Under the pieces are notes generated by a model. The model did no database searches. It was not told the origin of the DNA and saw only the letters and a program-made list of their open reading frames with translations. Shown here piece by piece: positions 25,340 through 33,823 of a stretch of 64,000 nucleotides of DNA. The position numbers and the translations under genes are program-made. How positions within the stretch are numbered: position 1 is the first letter of the stretch; every line of letters begins with the position of its first letter. Origin of the DNA: Nitrososphaera sp. (GTDB taxonomy: Archaea; Thermoproteota; Nitrososphaeria; Nitrososphaerales; Nitrososphaeraceae); assembly GCA_029263715.1 (NCBI GenBank), contig JAJUFP010000002.1:1-64000 (forward strand), written 5' to 3'.

Positions 25340-26218
25340 CCTTATGCCACTATAATAACAGACCGGACAGAATTCTGGTTTCCAGCTTACTATGGTTGTA
25401 GCCGACCAGTGGCAGGATGGGCATATTAGAAATTGTGCAGATAACTTTCTGGTATCATTTGTATGGTCCTCAAACAGGATGTTCCTCATTATCTCGTCTT
25501 TAATTGCATGAAGGACTGTCTCGGCCGAGTCGGAAAACATCTTTCTGATGGCATTCTCAAATACCGCCGGCTGGGCGATGACTGTTCTTTCATCGATTTT
25601 GTACATGCTTTTCATTGCCTCAAAAGCCAGCTTTGAGGTCTTTTTTCCCACCGTCTTTTCAAGGCCCCTGCCTATCATCTCTAGCACCTTGGCATGGTAC
25701 CATTGGCTATGCTCTACACCTGTAACGATGTATTGATGGGAGTTCAAAAGAGAGATGAGATATTTTAGCGGTAGATCGGCAACTGACCTTTGCATATAGC
25801 AGCAGACAGCCTCAAAACTGCCATCAAATTCCCTGGCAACTAGTTGTTCATATTCCACAAGTTTCTGATGGCTTATTGTCTCAAAGAAGGGTTCGGGCAT
25901 GCCCATCACCGCAATCCCCTTGAACTTTCCTTTTTGACTTGTTTCTGAAATGATCGCTTTCCATGTTTCTAGCACTAGCCGGCCTTCAAGCTTGGTCCTG
26001 CTCTGCGAATAAACGGAATTTCTATCCAGAACGGTTAAGGCGTTCTCGTTGATGTACTTTTCCGCCCTGATGCCTGCTTCGTTCATTCGCTGAACCGTGT
26101 CTGTAACGGCTGTCTCTACTGCATAAACAACAGCATAGCCTGCAGACAGGTACGAGCTTACCTTTCCGTAAAGCCCAGAATAATTGTCGTGCGGGACGAT
26201 GCAGATAGAATGGTACAT
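25316..26218 (-). CDS. MEDS sensory-domain protein with C-terminal zinc ribbon
   Basis: This 300-residue protein begins HSICIVPHDNYSGLYGKVSS and has the MEDS (methanogen/methylotroph DcmR sensory) layout through about residue 165: GYAVVYAVETAVTDT, GMPEPFFE, and EYEQLVAREFDGSFEAVCCY. The C-terminus (about 268-295) has CPSCHW and FCPVCYYSG, a zinc ribbon. MEDS domains are thought to sense small molecules. There is no helix-turn-helix, so it may act through partner proteins. Its promoter has the direct repeats described at 26247-26264. Divergent from the PadR operon. Confidence 0.78.
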   Translation of the reverse strand: MYHSICIVPHDNYSGLYGKVSSYLSAGYAVVYAVETAVTDTVQRMNEAGIRAEKYINENALTVLDRNSVYSQSRTKLEGRLVLETWKAIISETSQKGKFKGIAVMGMPEPFFETISHQKLVEYEQLVAREFDGSFEAVCCYMQRSVADLPLKYLISLLNSHQYIVTGVEHSQWYHAKVLEMIGRGLEKTVGKKTSKLAFEAMKSMYKIDERTVIAQPAVFENAIRKMFSDSAETVLHAIKDEIMRNILFEDHTNDTRKLSAQFLICPSCHWSATTIVSWKPEFCPVCYYSGIRSIPVTKP

Positions 26219-26235
26219 CTCTACTAGATACTTTC

Positions 26236-26264
26236 AAAAAAATTTAAACATTGTGGAACATTGT
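26236..26264 (-). promoter_or_regulatory. MEDS gene promoter with tandem AACATTGT repeats
   Basis: On the reverse strand a TTTAAATTTTTTT box (26236-26247) is 19-30 bases upstream of the MEDS gene ATG. Immediately upstream two identical octamers (AACATTGT on the plus strand, 26247-26254 and 26257-26264) lie 10 bases apart, one helical turn. They suit an activator or operator site. Confidence 0.5.
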
Positions 26265-26410
26265 AAAGACTATCATTGAGATTGTACTCATTTGTATCGG
26301 TCTGGGGACCTCTGTGAGGTTTCTTAATCGTAGCAGCAAACTTTGACAACTTGGAATCTGGCTTTTCTTTCAGATGATTGTCTGATGGCAAGGACTTCTG
26401 CTGATAAACT

Positions 26411-26443
26411 TATAATATCACATAACGATATCGTTAACTGATA
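26411..26443 (+). promoter_or_regulatory. PadR promoter with a palindromic operator
   Basis: A TATAATAT box at 26411-26418 is followed by a perfect 14-bp palindrome TAACGATATCGTTA at 26423-26436. It extends to a 28-bp symmetrical site (26416-26443) with TATCA and TGATA ends, where two base pairs per side break symmetry. The site covers the expected transcription start of the PadR gene, typical for autorepression. Confidence 0.65.
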
Positions 26444-26752
26444 TTGGTGGATATATCCAGAGAGTTTTTGCTGGGGTTCATAAAAATTCACGTGCTTTAT
26501 CATGCAGACAAAGAGGGCTTTTGCGGCGTGGACATGATGAAGGAGCTAAAGAAGCACGGTTATCGCATCGGACCGGGCACCCTTTACCCCACACTCCACA
26601 GGATGCAGGAAGGAGGTTACCTTGCAAGCGAAAAAAGAAAAGAAAACGGCAGGATAAGAATATACTACAGGGCCACGCCAAAGGGCAGGCTGGCCCTGAG
26701 CCGTATCAGGCCCAAGATTGGCGAGCTTGTGTCTGAAGTTCTGGAGCATTAG
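26444..26752 (+). CDS. PadR-family transcriptional regulator
   Basis: The 102-residue protein is a compact winged helix of the PadR family: FLLGFIKIHVLYH, GVDMMKELKKHGYRIGPGTLYPTLHRMQEGGYL and RIYYRATPKGRLAL, with the GxLYPxLxRLE-type recognition motif. PadR repressors respond to phenolics, drugs or other ligands. The start is TTG 26444 or GTG 26447. The TauE-like exporter starts 5 bases after its stop, so the pair forms an operon. A 28-bp palindrome overlaps its promoter. Confidence 0.9.
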   Translation: MVDISREFLLGFIKIHVLYHADKEGFCGVDMMKELKKHGYRIGPGTLYPTLHRMQEGGYLASEKRKENGRIRIYYRATPKGRLALSRIRPKIGELVSEVLEH

Positions 26753-26757
26753 AAAGC

Positions 26758-27498
26758 ATGGAGCCGGCTGACATCATTTTCCTTGCAATCGGGTTTTTCT
26801 CCGAAGTGGTCGGCACCATGGCCGGCTTTGGCTCATCGACCATCTACCTGCCGCTGACATCCTACTTTGTGGACTTCAAGACTGCGCTGGTCCTAGTGGC
26901 CATATTCCATCTCTTTGGAAACATTGGCAGGATCACATTTTTCAGGCATGGCCTTGACAGGAAGGTTCTGCTGGTCTTTGGCCTGCCAAGTTTTCTTCTT
27001 AGCCTACTTGGCGCTACACTTGTCGGCGGCCTGTCGCAGACACTTCTCAAACTGCTTCTGGGAATATTCCTGATCTCGCTTTCCGTTACATTCCTTGTCA
27101 GGCCTAAACTTGCATTCCCCTCAAATACAAGATCACTGCTTCTGGGTGGTGGGATCTCAGGCTTTATCGTCGGCCTGATAGGAACTGGCGGCGCCTTGAG
27201 GGCAGCATTTCTCACTGGGCTAAAGATCGACAAGGAAAAATACATCGCCACCGCAGCCGTGATCGCCCTTGGCACCGATGCAACCAGGATACCCACTTAT
27301 CTGGCAAACGGCTTTCTGGCCGAGCAGTACTATTACTTTATTCCTATCTTGTTTGGAATAGCGCTTGCCGGCTCGTTTGTAGGTCGCAAGATCGTAGGCA
27401 GAATAGACCAAGCGAAATTCAAAAAGATGGTCCTGATAGCCATCATACTTGCAAGCATCAAGTTCATAATTGATGGCATAGTGGCGTTTCAATTGTAA
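26758..27498 (+). CDS. TauE/SafE-family sulfite or organosulfur exporter
   Basis: The 246-residue protein has about eight membrane helices. The two repeats of the TauE/SafE family are visible: SEVVGTMAGFGSSTIYLPL near the N-terminus and GFIVGLIGTGGALRAAFLTGL in the second half. Members export sulfite, sulfoacetate or other anions. Directly downstream of a PadR regulator (5-base gap), so exporter expression is probably induced by a PadR ligand, perhaps the exported substrate. The actual substrate is not known. Confidence 0.88.
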   Translation: MEPADIIFLAIGFFSEVVGTMAGFGSSTIYLPLTSYFVDFKTALVLVAIFHLFGNIGRITFFRHGLDRKVLLVFGLPSFLLSLLGATLVGGLSQTLLKLLLGIFLISLSVTFLVRPKLAFPSNTRSLLLGGGISGFIVGLIGTGGALRAAFLTGLKIDKEKYIATAAVIALGTDATRIPTYLANGFLAEQYYYFIPILFGIALAGSFVGRKIVGRIDQAKFKKMVLIAIILASIKFIIDGIVAFQL

Positions 27499-27655
27499 AT
27501 GTCTTATTGGTAGAGGTGCAGCTACTAGTTTTCAATGGCCCACCAACGAATGTCTGGTTACATCGATAACGGTCAAGTCAATGACATATTTCACTGACCG
27601 GTAAAGACGTGGCAAATATTCACGTATATAAGGACGAACAGCGTCAACTCGCATA

Positions 27656-28807
27656 ATGCCCGGTATATTCCGCGACAGGACCAAGCTATCGCCGCGGTAC
27701 GTACCGGAGGAGCTGCCGCACCGCCAGCAGCAGATCCAGCAGATAGTGCACGTCTTTTCAGAGGCTGCCACAGACCCGGACAGGTTCCCGCTAACCATAC
27801 TGCAGGTGGTGGGCAACGCCGGCATCGGCAAGAGCACGACCGTGATAAAATCGGCAAAGGCCCTTGAAGACAGGTTTGCCCAGAACCACCTTGCCCTCAA
27901 GACCGCCTACATCAACCTGAAGCTGCAGGGCGGAAACAAGTTTGCCATCTACCGGTTCTTGCTTGAAAGGCTTGCCCCCGACCTGCCGTCACAGGGCCTG
28001 AGCGCAGAAGAGATGCTCCGCTACCTCTTGCGTTACCTGCGCGACAACAAGCAGTACGCGTTGATAATCATGGACGAGATAGACTACCTGATAAAGACAA
28101 GCAAGGACAGCAGCATTATTTATGATCTTACTAGGTTAAACGAGTTTGAGCCAGACAAGCCCTGCAACATAAAGGGAGTCATATTCATCTGCCGTAGCAC
28201 CGATTTTTACAGCCGGCTGGACCCTGCCGAACTGAGCACCCTTGGCCGCGTGCCCATGGAGTTTCAACCATACTCCTTGGAGCAGGTAAGCGATATCCTG
28301 TCAAGCCGCTGCAAGCAGGCGTTTAACAGCCGGGCCATTGGAAGCGATGTAATCGACCAGGTGGCCAGAATCACCATCTCGCCCCAGGTAAACGGCGACG
28401 TGCGGTACGCGCTGGATCTGCTTTTGTATGCCGGCAACCTGGCAGAATCCCAGGGCACAGAGCACGTGACGCTGGACCAGGTGCGCAAGGTGCACGGCCA
28501 GACAAGCCCGTCGATAACCACAGAAGAAATAGAGCAGTTATCAAGGAACCAGCTGGTCAGCCTTGTGGCCGTGGTGCGCGCCCTTAAAAGCCGCAAAAAG
28601 CAGTACGTCGAACTTAAAGACATCCGATTGCACGCGGCCGAGCTGGCAGAGCAGCTTGGAATCAAAAAGATGGAAGTTGAAGATCACCTAGATGAACTCA
28701 AAGTCCGCAAGCTGATTGAAGTCAGATCGTTTAAAGAGATAGGCCTTCACGGCGCGGCGCTTTCAGAGCTAGAGCCCATACTCATGAACAAGGTGAAGCA
28801 GGGCTGA
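27656..28807 (+). CDS. cdc6: Orc1/Cdc6 replication initiator
   Basis: This AAA+ protein of 383 residues binds origins and loads the MCM helicase. Walker A is GNAGIGKST at about residues 53-61, Walker B is LIIMDEID, and sensor-type residues occur in FICRSTDFYSRLDP. ALDLLLYAGNLAE and the C-terminal winged helix (about 300-383, with EVEDHLDELKVRKLIE) complete the family layout. The 157-base upstream region has the promoter TATATAAGG about 30 bases before the ATG, but no clear origin recognition box. A small winged-helix gene overlaps its stop. Confidence 0.94.
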   Translation: MPGIFRDRTKLSPRYVPEELPHRQQQIQQIVHVFSEAATDPDRFPLTILQVVGNAGIGKSTTVIKSAKALEDRFAQNHLALKTAYINLKLQGGNKFAIYRFLLERLAPDLPSQGLSAEEMLRYLLRYLRDNKQYALIIMDEIDYLIKTSKDSSIIYDLTRLNEFEPDKPCNIKGVIFICRSTDFYSRLDPAELSTLGRVPMEFQPYSLEQVSDILSSRCKQAFNSRAIGSDVIDQVARITISPQVNGDVRYALDLLLYAGNLAESQGTEHVTLDQVRKVHGQTSPSITTEEIEQLSRNQLVSLVAVVRALKSRKKQYVELKDIRLHAAELAEQLGIKKMEVEDHLDELKVRKLIEVRSFKEIGLHGAALSELEPILMNKVKQG

Positions 28808-29088
28808 GCGCCAAGGATGCTATCGAGACCGGCCTTGGCTCCATAGGCAAGATCAAGATACTGAAGGCGCTGGCCGAGGAAGGCAAGATGGCCACCGTAT
28901 ATTTGCTGCACAAAAAGACCGGCCTAAAGCGCGACGACATCAAGAACAACCTTGAAGACCTTGTCCGCATTGGCTGGGTGCGGCAGACCAGGTACGCCAA
29001 CGTGATGTACGGTTTGAATGCAGAAAACGAGTACGTTTCGGCGCTGCTGGCCTTCTTTAAGCAGACCGGCTACATCGGTCAGCCGTAG
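28804..29088 (+). CDS. Small winged-helix protein, likely CTG start, coupled to cdc6
   Basis: From CTG 28804 (CTGA overlapping the cdc6 TGA) the protein has 94 residues: a helix SAKDAIETGLGSIGKIKILKA, then EEGKMATVYLLHKKTGLKRDDIKNNL, and VRIGWVRQTRYANVMYGLN, a winged-helix fold. The only standard in-frame start, ATG 28888, would remove the whole first helix. GGTGA at 28793-28797 is a good ribosome-binding site 6-7 bases before the CTG. It is probably co-translated with cdc6 and may act in replication control, by position only. It converges with the next gene, overlapping by 10 bases. Confidence 0.7.
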   Translation: MSAKDAIETGLGSIGKIKILKALAEEGKMATVYLLHKKTGLKRDDIKNNLEDLVRIGWVRQTRYANVMYGLNAENEYVSALLAFFKQTGYIGQP

Positions 29089-29444
29089 AAATTGACGTAC
29101 CGGTCGTTGTCCTGCCCGTTGCTTTCTGTAATGTAGACGTTGCGAAACAGGATATCGACAGCGGCGGCCTCAGCCACCTTGCCTGCTGCAACCTGAAGGG
29201 CGATGCCGCGCACGTCCATGCCAGCTGTTATCTCTTCAAGCCGCTTTCCATGCATGCCTTTCTGTGCTGCCCGTTTTTGCAGGACCTCGATTATGCGCTC
29301 TGCATGGTAGTTGGCATGGATCTCTGCCGCCTCCTCAGAATCCACCTGGTAAATTGCTGAAATTCTGGAATCAAGCCGGGGCTCGTCTTCCATGGCAAGG
29401 CCGGCGTGCATCTCCTCTATGGCAGATTTTCCGCGAACTTTCAT
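29079..29444 (-). CDS. Conserved hypothetical protein
   Basis: The 121-residue protein is helical: KSAIEEMHAGLAMEDEPRLD, SEEAAEIHANYHAERIIEVLQ, and a C-terminal region with VAAGKVAEAAAVDILFRNVYIT. No cysteine pair, membrane helix or catalytic motif is visible. It is convergent with the winged-helix gene and divergent from pyrG. The function is unknown. Confidence 0.6.
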   Translation of the reverse strand: MKVRGKSAIEEMHAGLAMEDEPRLDSRISAIYQVDSEEAAEIHANYHAERIIEVLQKRAAQKGMHGKRLEEITAGMDVRGIALQVAAGKVAEAAAVDILFRNVYITESNGQDNDRYVNFYG

Positions 29445-29537
29445 TTATTTTAGAATGGTTCTAGTCCGAATAATGTTCATATTAACATAGCGCCGGCCGC
29501 CGGTAAGGAATAAAAAGGCCCAACCCAAAAACCAAAT

Positions 29538-31133
29538 GTGCAGTCCAAGTTCATATTTGTTACCGGCGGAGTCATGTCCGGCCTTGGAAAGGGCGTTGTA
29601 ACTTCTTCTACTGCCAAACTTTTGCAACTGGCCGGCTACAGGGTCTCCTGCGTCAAGATAGACCCCTATGTGAACTATGACGCCGGCACCATGAATCCTG
29701 TCGCCCACGGTGAGGTCTTTGTCACCGATGACGGCGGCGAGTGCGATATGGACATCGGAAACTACGAACGCTTTATCGATACTTCGATGACCAAGGACCA
29801 CAACATCACCACCGGCCGCATATTTCTTGACGTCATCAGAAAAGAGCGGGAAGGCAAGTACCTGGGCCAGTGCGTCCAGATAATACCGCATGTCACCGAC
29901 GCCATAAAGGAGAATTTGCGTCACACTGCAGAGTCAGAGAAACTGGACATCATGGTAGTAGAGTGCGGCGGAACGGTGGGCGACATTGAAAGCCTGCCCT
30001 TCCTTGAGGCGCTGCGGCAGATGCAGATGGAAGATGGCCGGTCAAACACGCTTTTCATCCATGTCACCCTGGCGCCAGTGCTGGACGTGGTAGGCGAGCA
30101 AAAGACCAAGCCGACGCAGCACAGCGTGCAGGAGCTGCGAAGGATAGGGATTCAACCCGACCTTCTAGCGGTAAGGTGCAAGATGCCCCTGAGCCCGGAT
30201 GCCAGCCGCAAGATCTCGCTTTTTGCCAGCGTTGACCAAAAGTGCGTCATATCATGCCACGACGCTCCCTCGATTTACAAGGTGCCGGAGGTCCTTGAAA
30301 GCCAGGGCATGCTCAAGGCCATATCCGAGCGGCTCTTGCTGAAAAAAAGCCGGCCAACCTGGGGCGACTGGAAAAAGATAGCCGACTCGTTTTCCAAGTA
30401 CGACGGCAAGGTCCGGATCGCCGTCGTTGGCAAGTACGTGACTCTTCCCGATAGTTACGTGAGCGTTTACCACGCGCTTTCCCATGCCGGCGCTGGCATC
30501 GGCAAGAAAGTCGATGTCGACTGGATAGATTCAGAACGGTTTGAGAATAGCCATGACAAGCTTGCAGGCCTAAAAGACTATGACGGCATACTGGTGCCCG
30601 GCGGCTTTGGCAAGCGCGGAAGCGAGGGGATAATCCGCACCGCCAACTTTGCACGGGAAAACAACATTCCCTATCTCGGCATCTGCTTTGGGTTCCAGCT
30701 GGCCATAGTGGCCTTTGCAAGGCATGTCTGCGGCCTTGCCGCAAACTCGACGGAGCTGGACGCCGACGTCAAGGATCCAGTGGTGGACTTTATGCCGGAG
30801 CAGCGCAACATCCACGACATGGGTGGAACGATGCGCCTTGGCGGCCACGACATAACGGTTCTTCCCGGCACCCTTGCCCACAGGCTGTACGGCTCTACCG
30901 TGAGGAGGCGCCACCGGCACCGATACGAGTTCAACCTGAAATACATGGACACAATAAGCAAGGCTGGCTTGGTGATGTCTGCCCACTCTGACTCTGGAAG
31001 GCGCATGGAGACGCTGGAGCTGCCCAGTCACAAATTCTACTTTGCAACGCAGTACCACGCCGAGTTCAGCAGCCGACCTGGCAAGCCGGAGCAGGCCTTT
31101 GACGCCTTTGTCAGGGCCGCCGCTAGATCTTGA
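29538..31133 (+). CDS. pyrG: CTP synthase
   Basis: It aminates UTP to CTP using glutamine. The 531-residue protein starts at GTG. The N-terminal synthetase has [43 protein letters not shown]-type and [11 protein letters not shown] blocks. The C-terminal class I amidotransferase (about residues 290-531) carries LGICFGFQ with the catalytic Cys and [10 protein letters not shown] with the His and Glu. Length is normal. It overlaps the convergent NAD kinase gene by 11 bases. Confidence 0.97.
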   Translation: MQSKFIFVTGGVMSGLGKGVVTSSTAKLLQLAGYRVSCVKIDPYVNYDAGTMNPVAHGEVFVTDDGGECDMDIGNYERFIDTSMTKDHNITTGRIFLDVIRKEREGKYLGQCVQIIPHVTDAIKENLRHTAESEKLDIMVVECGGTVGDIESLPFLEALRQMQMEDGRSNTLFIHVTLAPVLDVVGEQKTKPTQHSVQELRRIGIQPDLLAVRCKMPLSPDASRKISLFASVDQKCVISCHDAPSIYKVPEVLESQGMLKAISERLLLKKSRPTWGDWKKIADSFSKYDGKVRIAVVGKYVTLPDSYVSVYHALSHAGAGIGKKVDVDWIDSERFENSHDKLAGLKDYDGILVPGGFGKRGSEGIIRTANFARENNIPYLGICFGFQLAIVAFARHVCGLAANSTELDADVKDPVVDFMPEQRNIHDMGGTMRLGGHDITVLPGTLAHRLYGSTVRRRHRHRYEFNLKYMDTISKAGLVMSAHSDSGRRMETLELPSHKFYFATQYHAEFSSRPGKPEQAFDAFVRAAARS

Positions 31134-32118
31134 GTTCGTAGATCCTCTGCCGGGCGTCACGAAGCGACGTCTTGCGCTTGACGTAACCTCCGCTTATCAG
31201 GTGCGAAAGCGATAATCTGACCGTCCTCTCCGGAAGCATGGTTCTGACAGACAGCTCTTTTTGGCTCAGCGCGCCCTCGTATTCCAAAGTTTTTAAGATA
31301 AGTTTGGCCGACGGGGGCATCTTGAGCATGTCCTCGGCCAGTCGGACCTTCTTGGCCATCAGCGAGGCGGCAGACGAGTCGCCTACCATCCGGACAAGCA
31401 GCGCTGGATACTCGTACCTTGAGCACTCCAGGGTGTTGTTTATGCGGATTCGCCGGCCTCCATCCAGCACTACTTCGCAGTGGTACCTGCTTGTGATGTC
31501 CACTATCTCTATCCTGGACTCGTTTGGGACCACCAGGGGCCGGCGGGTGTTGTCAAGGGAGTTTACCGAGACTACCAAAAAGACCTGCGACTTTTGCAGC
31601 ACCATGGGACCGCCAGCCGACATGGTGTATGCAGTAGAACCGGTCGGCGTAGATATGATGACGCCGTCGCTGTTGTCATGCCATATGTCCTTTCCGTCTA
31701 TCTTGAGAACATGCTCCATAAGCGTGGCCGACTTGCTTGGGAAAACCGCGACATCGTTTAACGCTGGATCGATGTGCCGGCCGTCGACTTTGACTGCCAG
31801 ACGAAAGACCTCGTCAACTTCGTACTCTTTTCGCTTGAGCCTGGCCGTCACATGCTCCAGGTCTCGCAGGTCAAGCTGGGCAAGAAAGCCCGTAGCATCA
31901 GTCTCATAAACACCAAGGACCGGCGCAGACGCTGCCGGAACCTTGTGAAAGTATTCTAGGATTCCCCTGTCGCCTCCTGCCACAAGAACCAGGTCCACCT
32001 CTGATGCCGTCCTGTAATCGTGCATCACCTCGGCCTTGATGCCGGCCGAATCCAGCACATTGCTTATCTTGGAGAGCAGCGGACCGTCCGAGTCCACACC
32101 CCAAAGGGCAACCCTCAT
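31123..32118 (-). CDS. NAD kinase fused to a C-terminal winged helix
   Basis: The 331-residue protein has an NAD kinase core (about residues 1-255): LVLVAGGDRGILEYF in place of the usual GGDGT loop, ALNDVAVF for the NE/D motif, and ISTPTGSTAYTMSAGGPMV, the conserved C-terminal domain signature. Residues of about 270-331 form a winged helix (LILKTLEYEGALSQKELSVR, ERTVRLSLSHLISGGYV). NAD kinase makes NADP. A linked DNA-binding domain suggests the enzyme also regulates genes or binds nucleic acid. The altered GGDRG loop may affect activity. It follows the PfkB kinase gene by 35 bases in the same direction. Confidence 0.87.
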   Translation of the reverse strand: MRVALWGVDSDGPLLSKISNVLDSAGIKAEVMHDYRTASEVDLVLVAGGDRGILEYFHKVPAASAPVLGVYETDATGFLAQLDLRDLEHVTARLKRKEYEVDEVFRLAVKVDGRHIDPALNDVAVFPSKSATLMEHVLKIDGKDIWHDNSDGVIISTPTGSTAYTMSAGGPMVLQKSQVFLVVSVNSLDNTRRPLVVPNESRIEIVDITSRYHCEVVLDGGRRIRINNTLECSRYEYPALLVRMVGDSSAASLMAKKVRLAEDMLKMPPSAKLILKTLEYEGALSQKELSVRTMLPERTVRLSLSHLISGGYVKRKTSLRDARQRIYELKI

Positions 32119-32153
32119 TGACTGGATTGCTAGCCCGACGGCCTGATTTAAAG

Positions 32154-33089
32154 CTAGGTCAGATCCTCAAACCCGATGGTGTTGTAAAAGTACGATGCCG
32201 ACGACTCTATCTTTGGATACGGCGGTATCTTGGCAAGGCCAGTTTTCTTGGTCTCAAGGGCGGCTCTAAGCGCGCCGGCAGCGAAGCAGACGGCCCAAAG
32301 TGGATCCTTTTCCTTGATGTACGAGCAGACAAACGCTGCCGAAAGTATGTCGCCGGCGCCAGTAGAGTCTGGCGTGTCAACGTCTCTCAGTTTGATCCAG
32401 TAATGCATCTTTTCGTGCAAAAGATGAACGTATCCGCGCTCAGTTGCCAGTACAAACTGCACTCCTTTTGACTGCAGAAACTTCATGCCCTCCAGCTCCT
32501 GCAGCCCGCCGGTCAGCGCGGCCAATTCCTGCTGGTCGACCTTTATTGCAGTGATGCCGGACAGGTCGATGTCAAGTTTGTCTGCAAACAAGATGCTGCC
32601 ATTCTCGCCGGCAGAGCGCATGTAGCCCTGCGGGTCAAGCATTACAAAGTTCTTCTTGCCCTTGTTTTTCTTGATGGCCGCAAGCACGCTGGCTGGCACT
32701 TCGTCGATGACTGGGTTGACAAGCCAGCAGTCCACCGAGGTGTTCTGCACATCTCCCTCGGTTATCGGCGAGCACTTTGCCTTCAGAGACAACCTCCTGT
32801 CATGGCCGTCTGCCTCAAGCAGGAACCTGGTGGTTTTTGCACCCCTGTCAAAATGCCAGTCCCTGACGGTTATGCCGCTGTCACGGAGAATGTTTTGGTG
32901 ATTGCCCTGAAAGTCGCCCCCCACCTTGGTGAGCAGCTCAACGTCAAAGCCAAAACGCCGGGCTGTTATGCCGCAGTAGCACGGCGGCCCGCCCATGCTC
33001 TCGGTTATGTTACCTTTACAGTCCTTGATGGTATCCAGAACAATGTGCGCGGCTATGCCAATCCGCAATGCAGGGTAGTCTGGACACAT
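32154..33089 (-). CDS. PfkB-family carbohydrate or nucleoside kinase
   Basis: The 311-residue protein is a ribokinase-fold sugar kinase: GGPPCYCGITARRFGFDVELLTKVGGDF at the N-terminal side and DTPDSTGAGDILSAAF near residue 250, the PfkB signature with the catalytic Asp in GAGD. MLDPQGYMR precedes it. The substrate could be inositol, a nucleoside or a sugar; myo-inositol kinase-like enzymes of this size occur in archaea. Followed 35 bases on by the NAD kinase fusion on the same strand, possibly one operon. Confidence 0.87.
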   Translation of the reverse strand: MCPDYPALRIGIAAHIVLDTIKDCKGNITESMGGPPCYCGITARRFGFDVELLTKVGGDFQGNHQNILRDSGITVRDWHFDRGAKTTRFLLEADGHDRRLSLKAKCSPITEGDVQNTSVDCWLVNPVIDEVPASVLAAIKKNKGKKNFVMLDPQGYMRSAGENGSILFADKLDIDLSGITAIKVDQQELAALTGGLQELEGMKFLQSKGVQFVLATERGYVHLLHEKMHYWIKLRDVDTPDSTGAGDILSAAFVCSYIKEKDPLWAVCFAAGALRAALETKKTGLAKIPPYPKIESSASYFYNTIGFEDLT

Positions 33090-33317
33090 GAGTATAATAA
33101 ACTAAAAGGGCATGTTGGCGCGCCGCCGTTTCGACTTTTTTTGGGATGGCAGTCCAAGGGCAGCGCGCGCCCTTTTCTACTGCCCATTTTCTTTGTCCAG
33201 CTATAAGCTTTGCTGGCAAATATTGTTGACCTCCTGTCATCTTTTTTTGGCATGATCCTTGCATCGTCGTGCAATGCATTCCATTTCATTATATTCTGGC
33301 TTTCTCAACTGTTGGCC

Positions 33318-33788
33318 ATGATCCGCAAGATGCTTGTTCCATACGATGGCTCGACTCCGTCGGAAAGCGCGCTAGAGCATGCAGTCTCGCTGGCCAAGGC
33401 TGCCGGCAACATCGAGGTAATCCTACTAAACGTGGTCCAGGAGATCCCTTACCCACCAATTATATCTGAATCGCGCATCCGCTCACCTAGAACCGGTGAG
33501 GATGAGACCGTTTCTGAGGTCTGGAAGGAGCTGTACCATGACATGAAGGCCACGGCCACCAAAATGTTGCAGGACCGGATAAAACAGATCGCCGGCGTTG
33601 ATATCAGAACTGCGGTTGCGATTGGAAGCCCGGCTGACAAGATTGTGGAATTTGCCAAAGACGAAGGTGTAGACCTGATAGTGATTGGAAATGTCGGCCT
33701 TGGCCTGCTGTCAAGGATCAAGGCCATCGGGAGCGTCTCAAGGGCCGTGACAGAGCACGCCGGCTGCCCAGTCATGATAGTACACTAG
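33318..33788 (+). CDS. Universal stress protein (UspA family)
   Basis: From ATG 33318 the protein has 156 residues; the upstream extension in frame is hydrophobic and not family-like. KMLVPYDGSTPSESALEHAV begins the UspA fold. The nucleotide loop is IGNVGLGLLSRIKAIGSVS, matching G-x2-G with ten rather than nine residues before Gly-Ser, so ATP binding is probable but not certain. An insertion (PYPPIISESRIRSPRTGEDE) lies after strand 2. One of three UspA genes here. Confidence 0.9.
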   Translation: MIRKMLVPYDGSTPSESALEHAVSLAKAAGNIEVILLNVVQEIPYPPIISESRIRSPRTGEDETVSEVWKELYHDMKATATKMLQDRIKQIAGVDIRTAVAIGSPADKIVEFAKDEGVDLIVIGNVGLGLLSRIKAIGSVSRAVTEHAGCPVMIVH

Positions 33789-33794
33789 TCCAAC

Positions 33795-33803
33795 CTTATT
33801 AAT
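33795..33803 (+). promoter_or_regulatory. TATA box of the Met-rich cupredoxin gene
   Basis: CTTATTAAT ends about 21 bases before the ATG at 33824. Confidence 0.45.
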
Positions 33804-33823
33804 CAGAACCACCTTCATACGCC

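Noticed and set aside
27499-27655. Replication origin beside cdc6
   Set aside because: Origins often neighbour cdc6 in archaea, but I saw no repeated origin-recognition box or strong AT-rich unwinding element.
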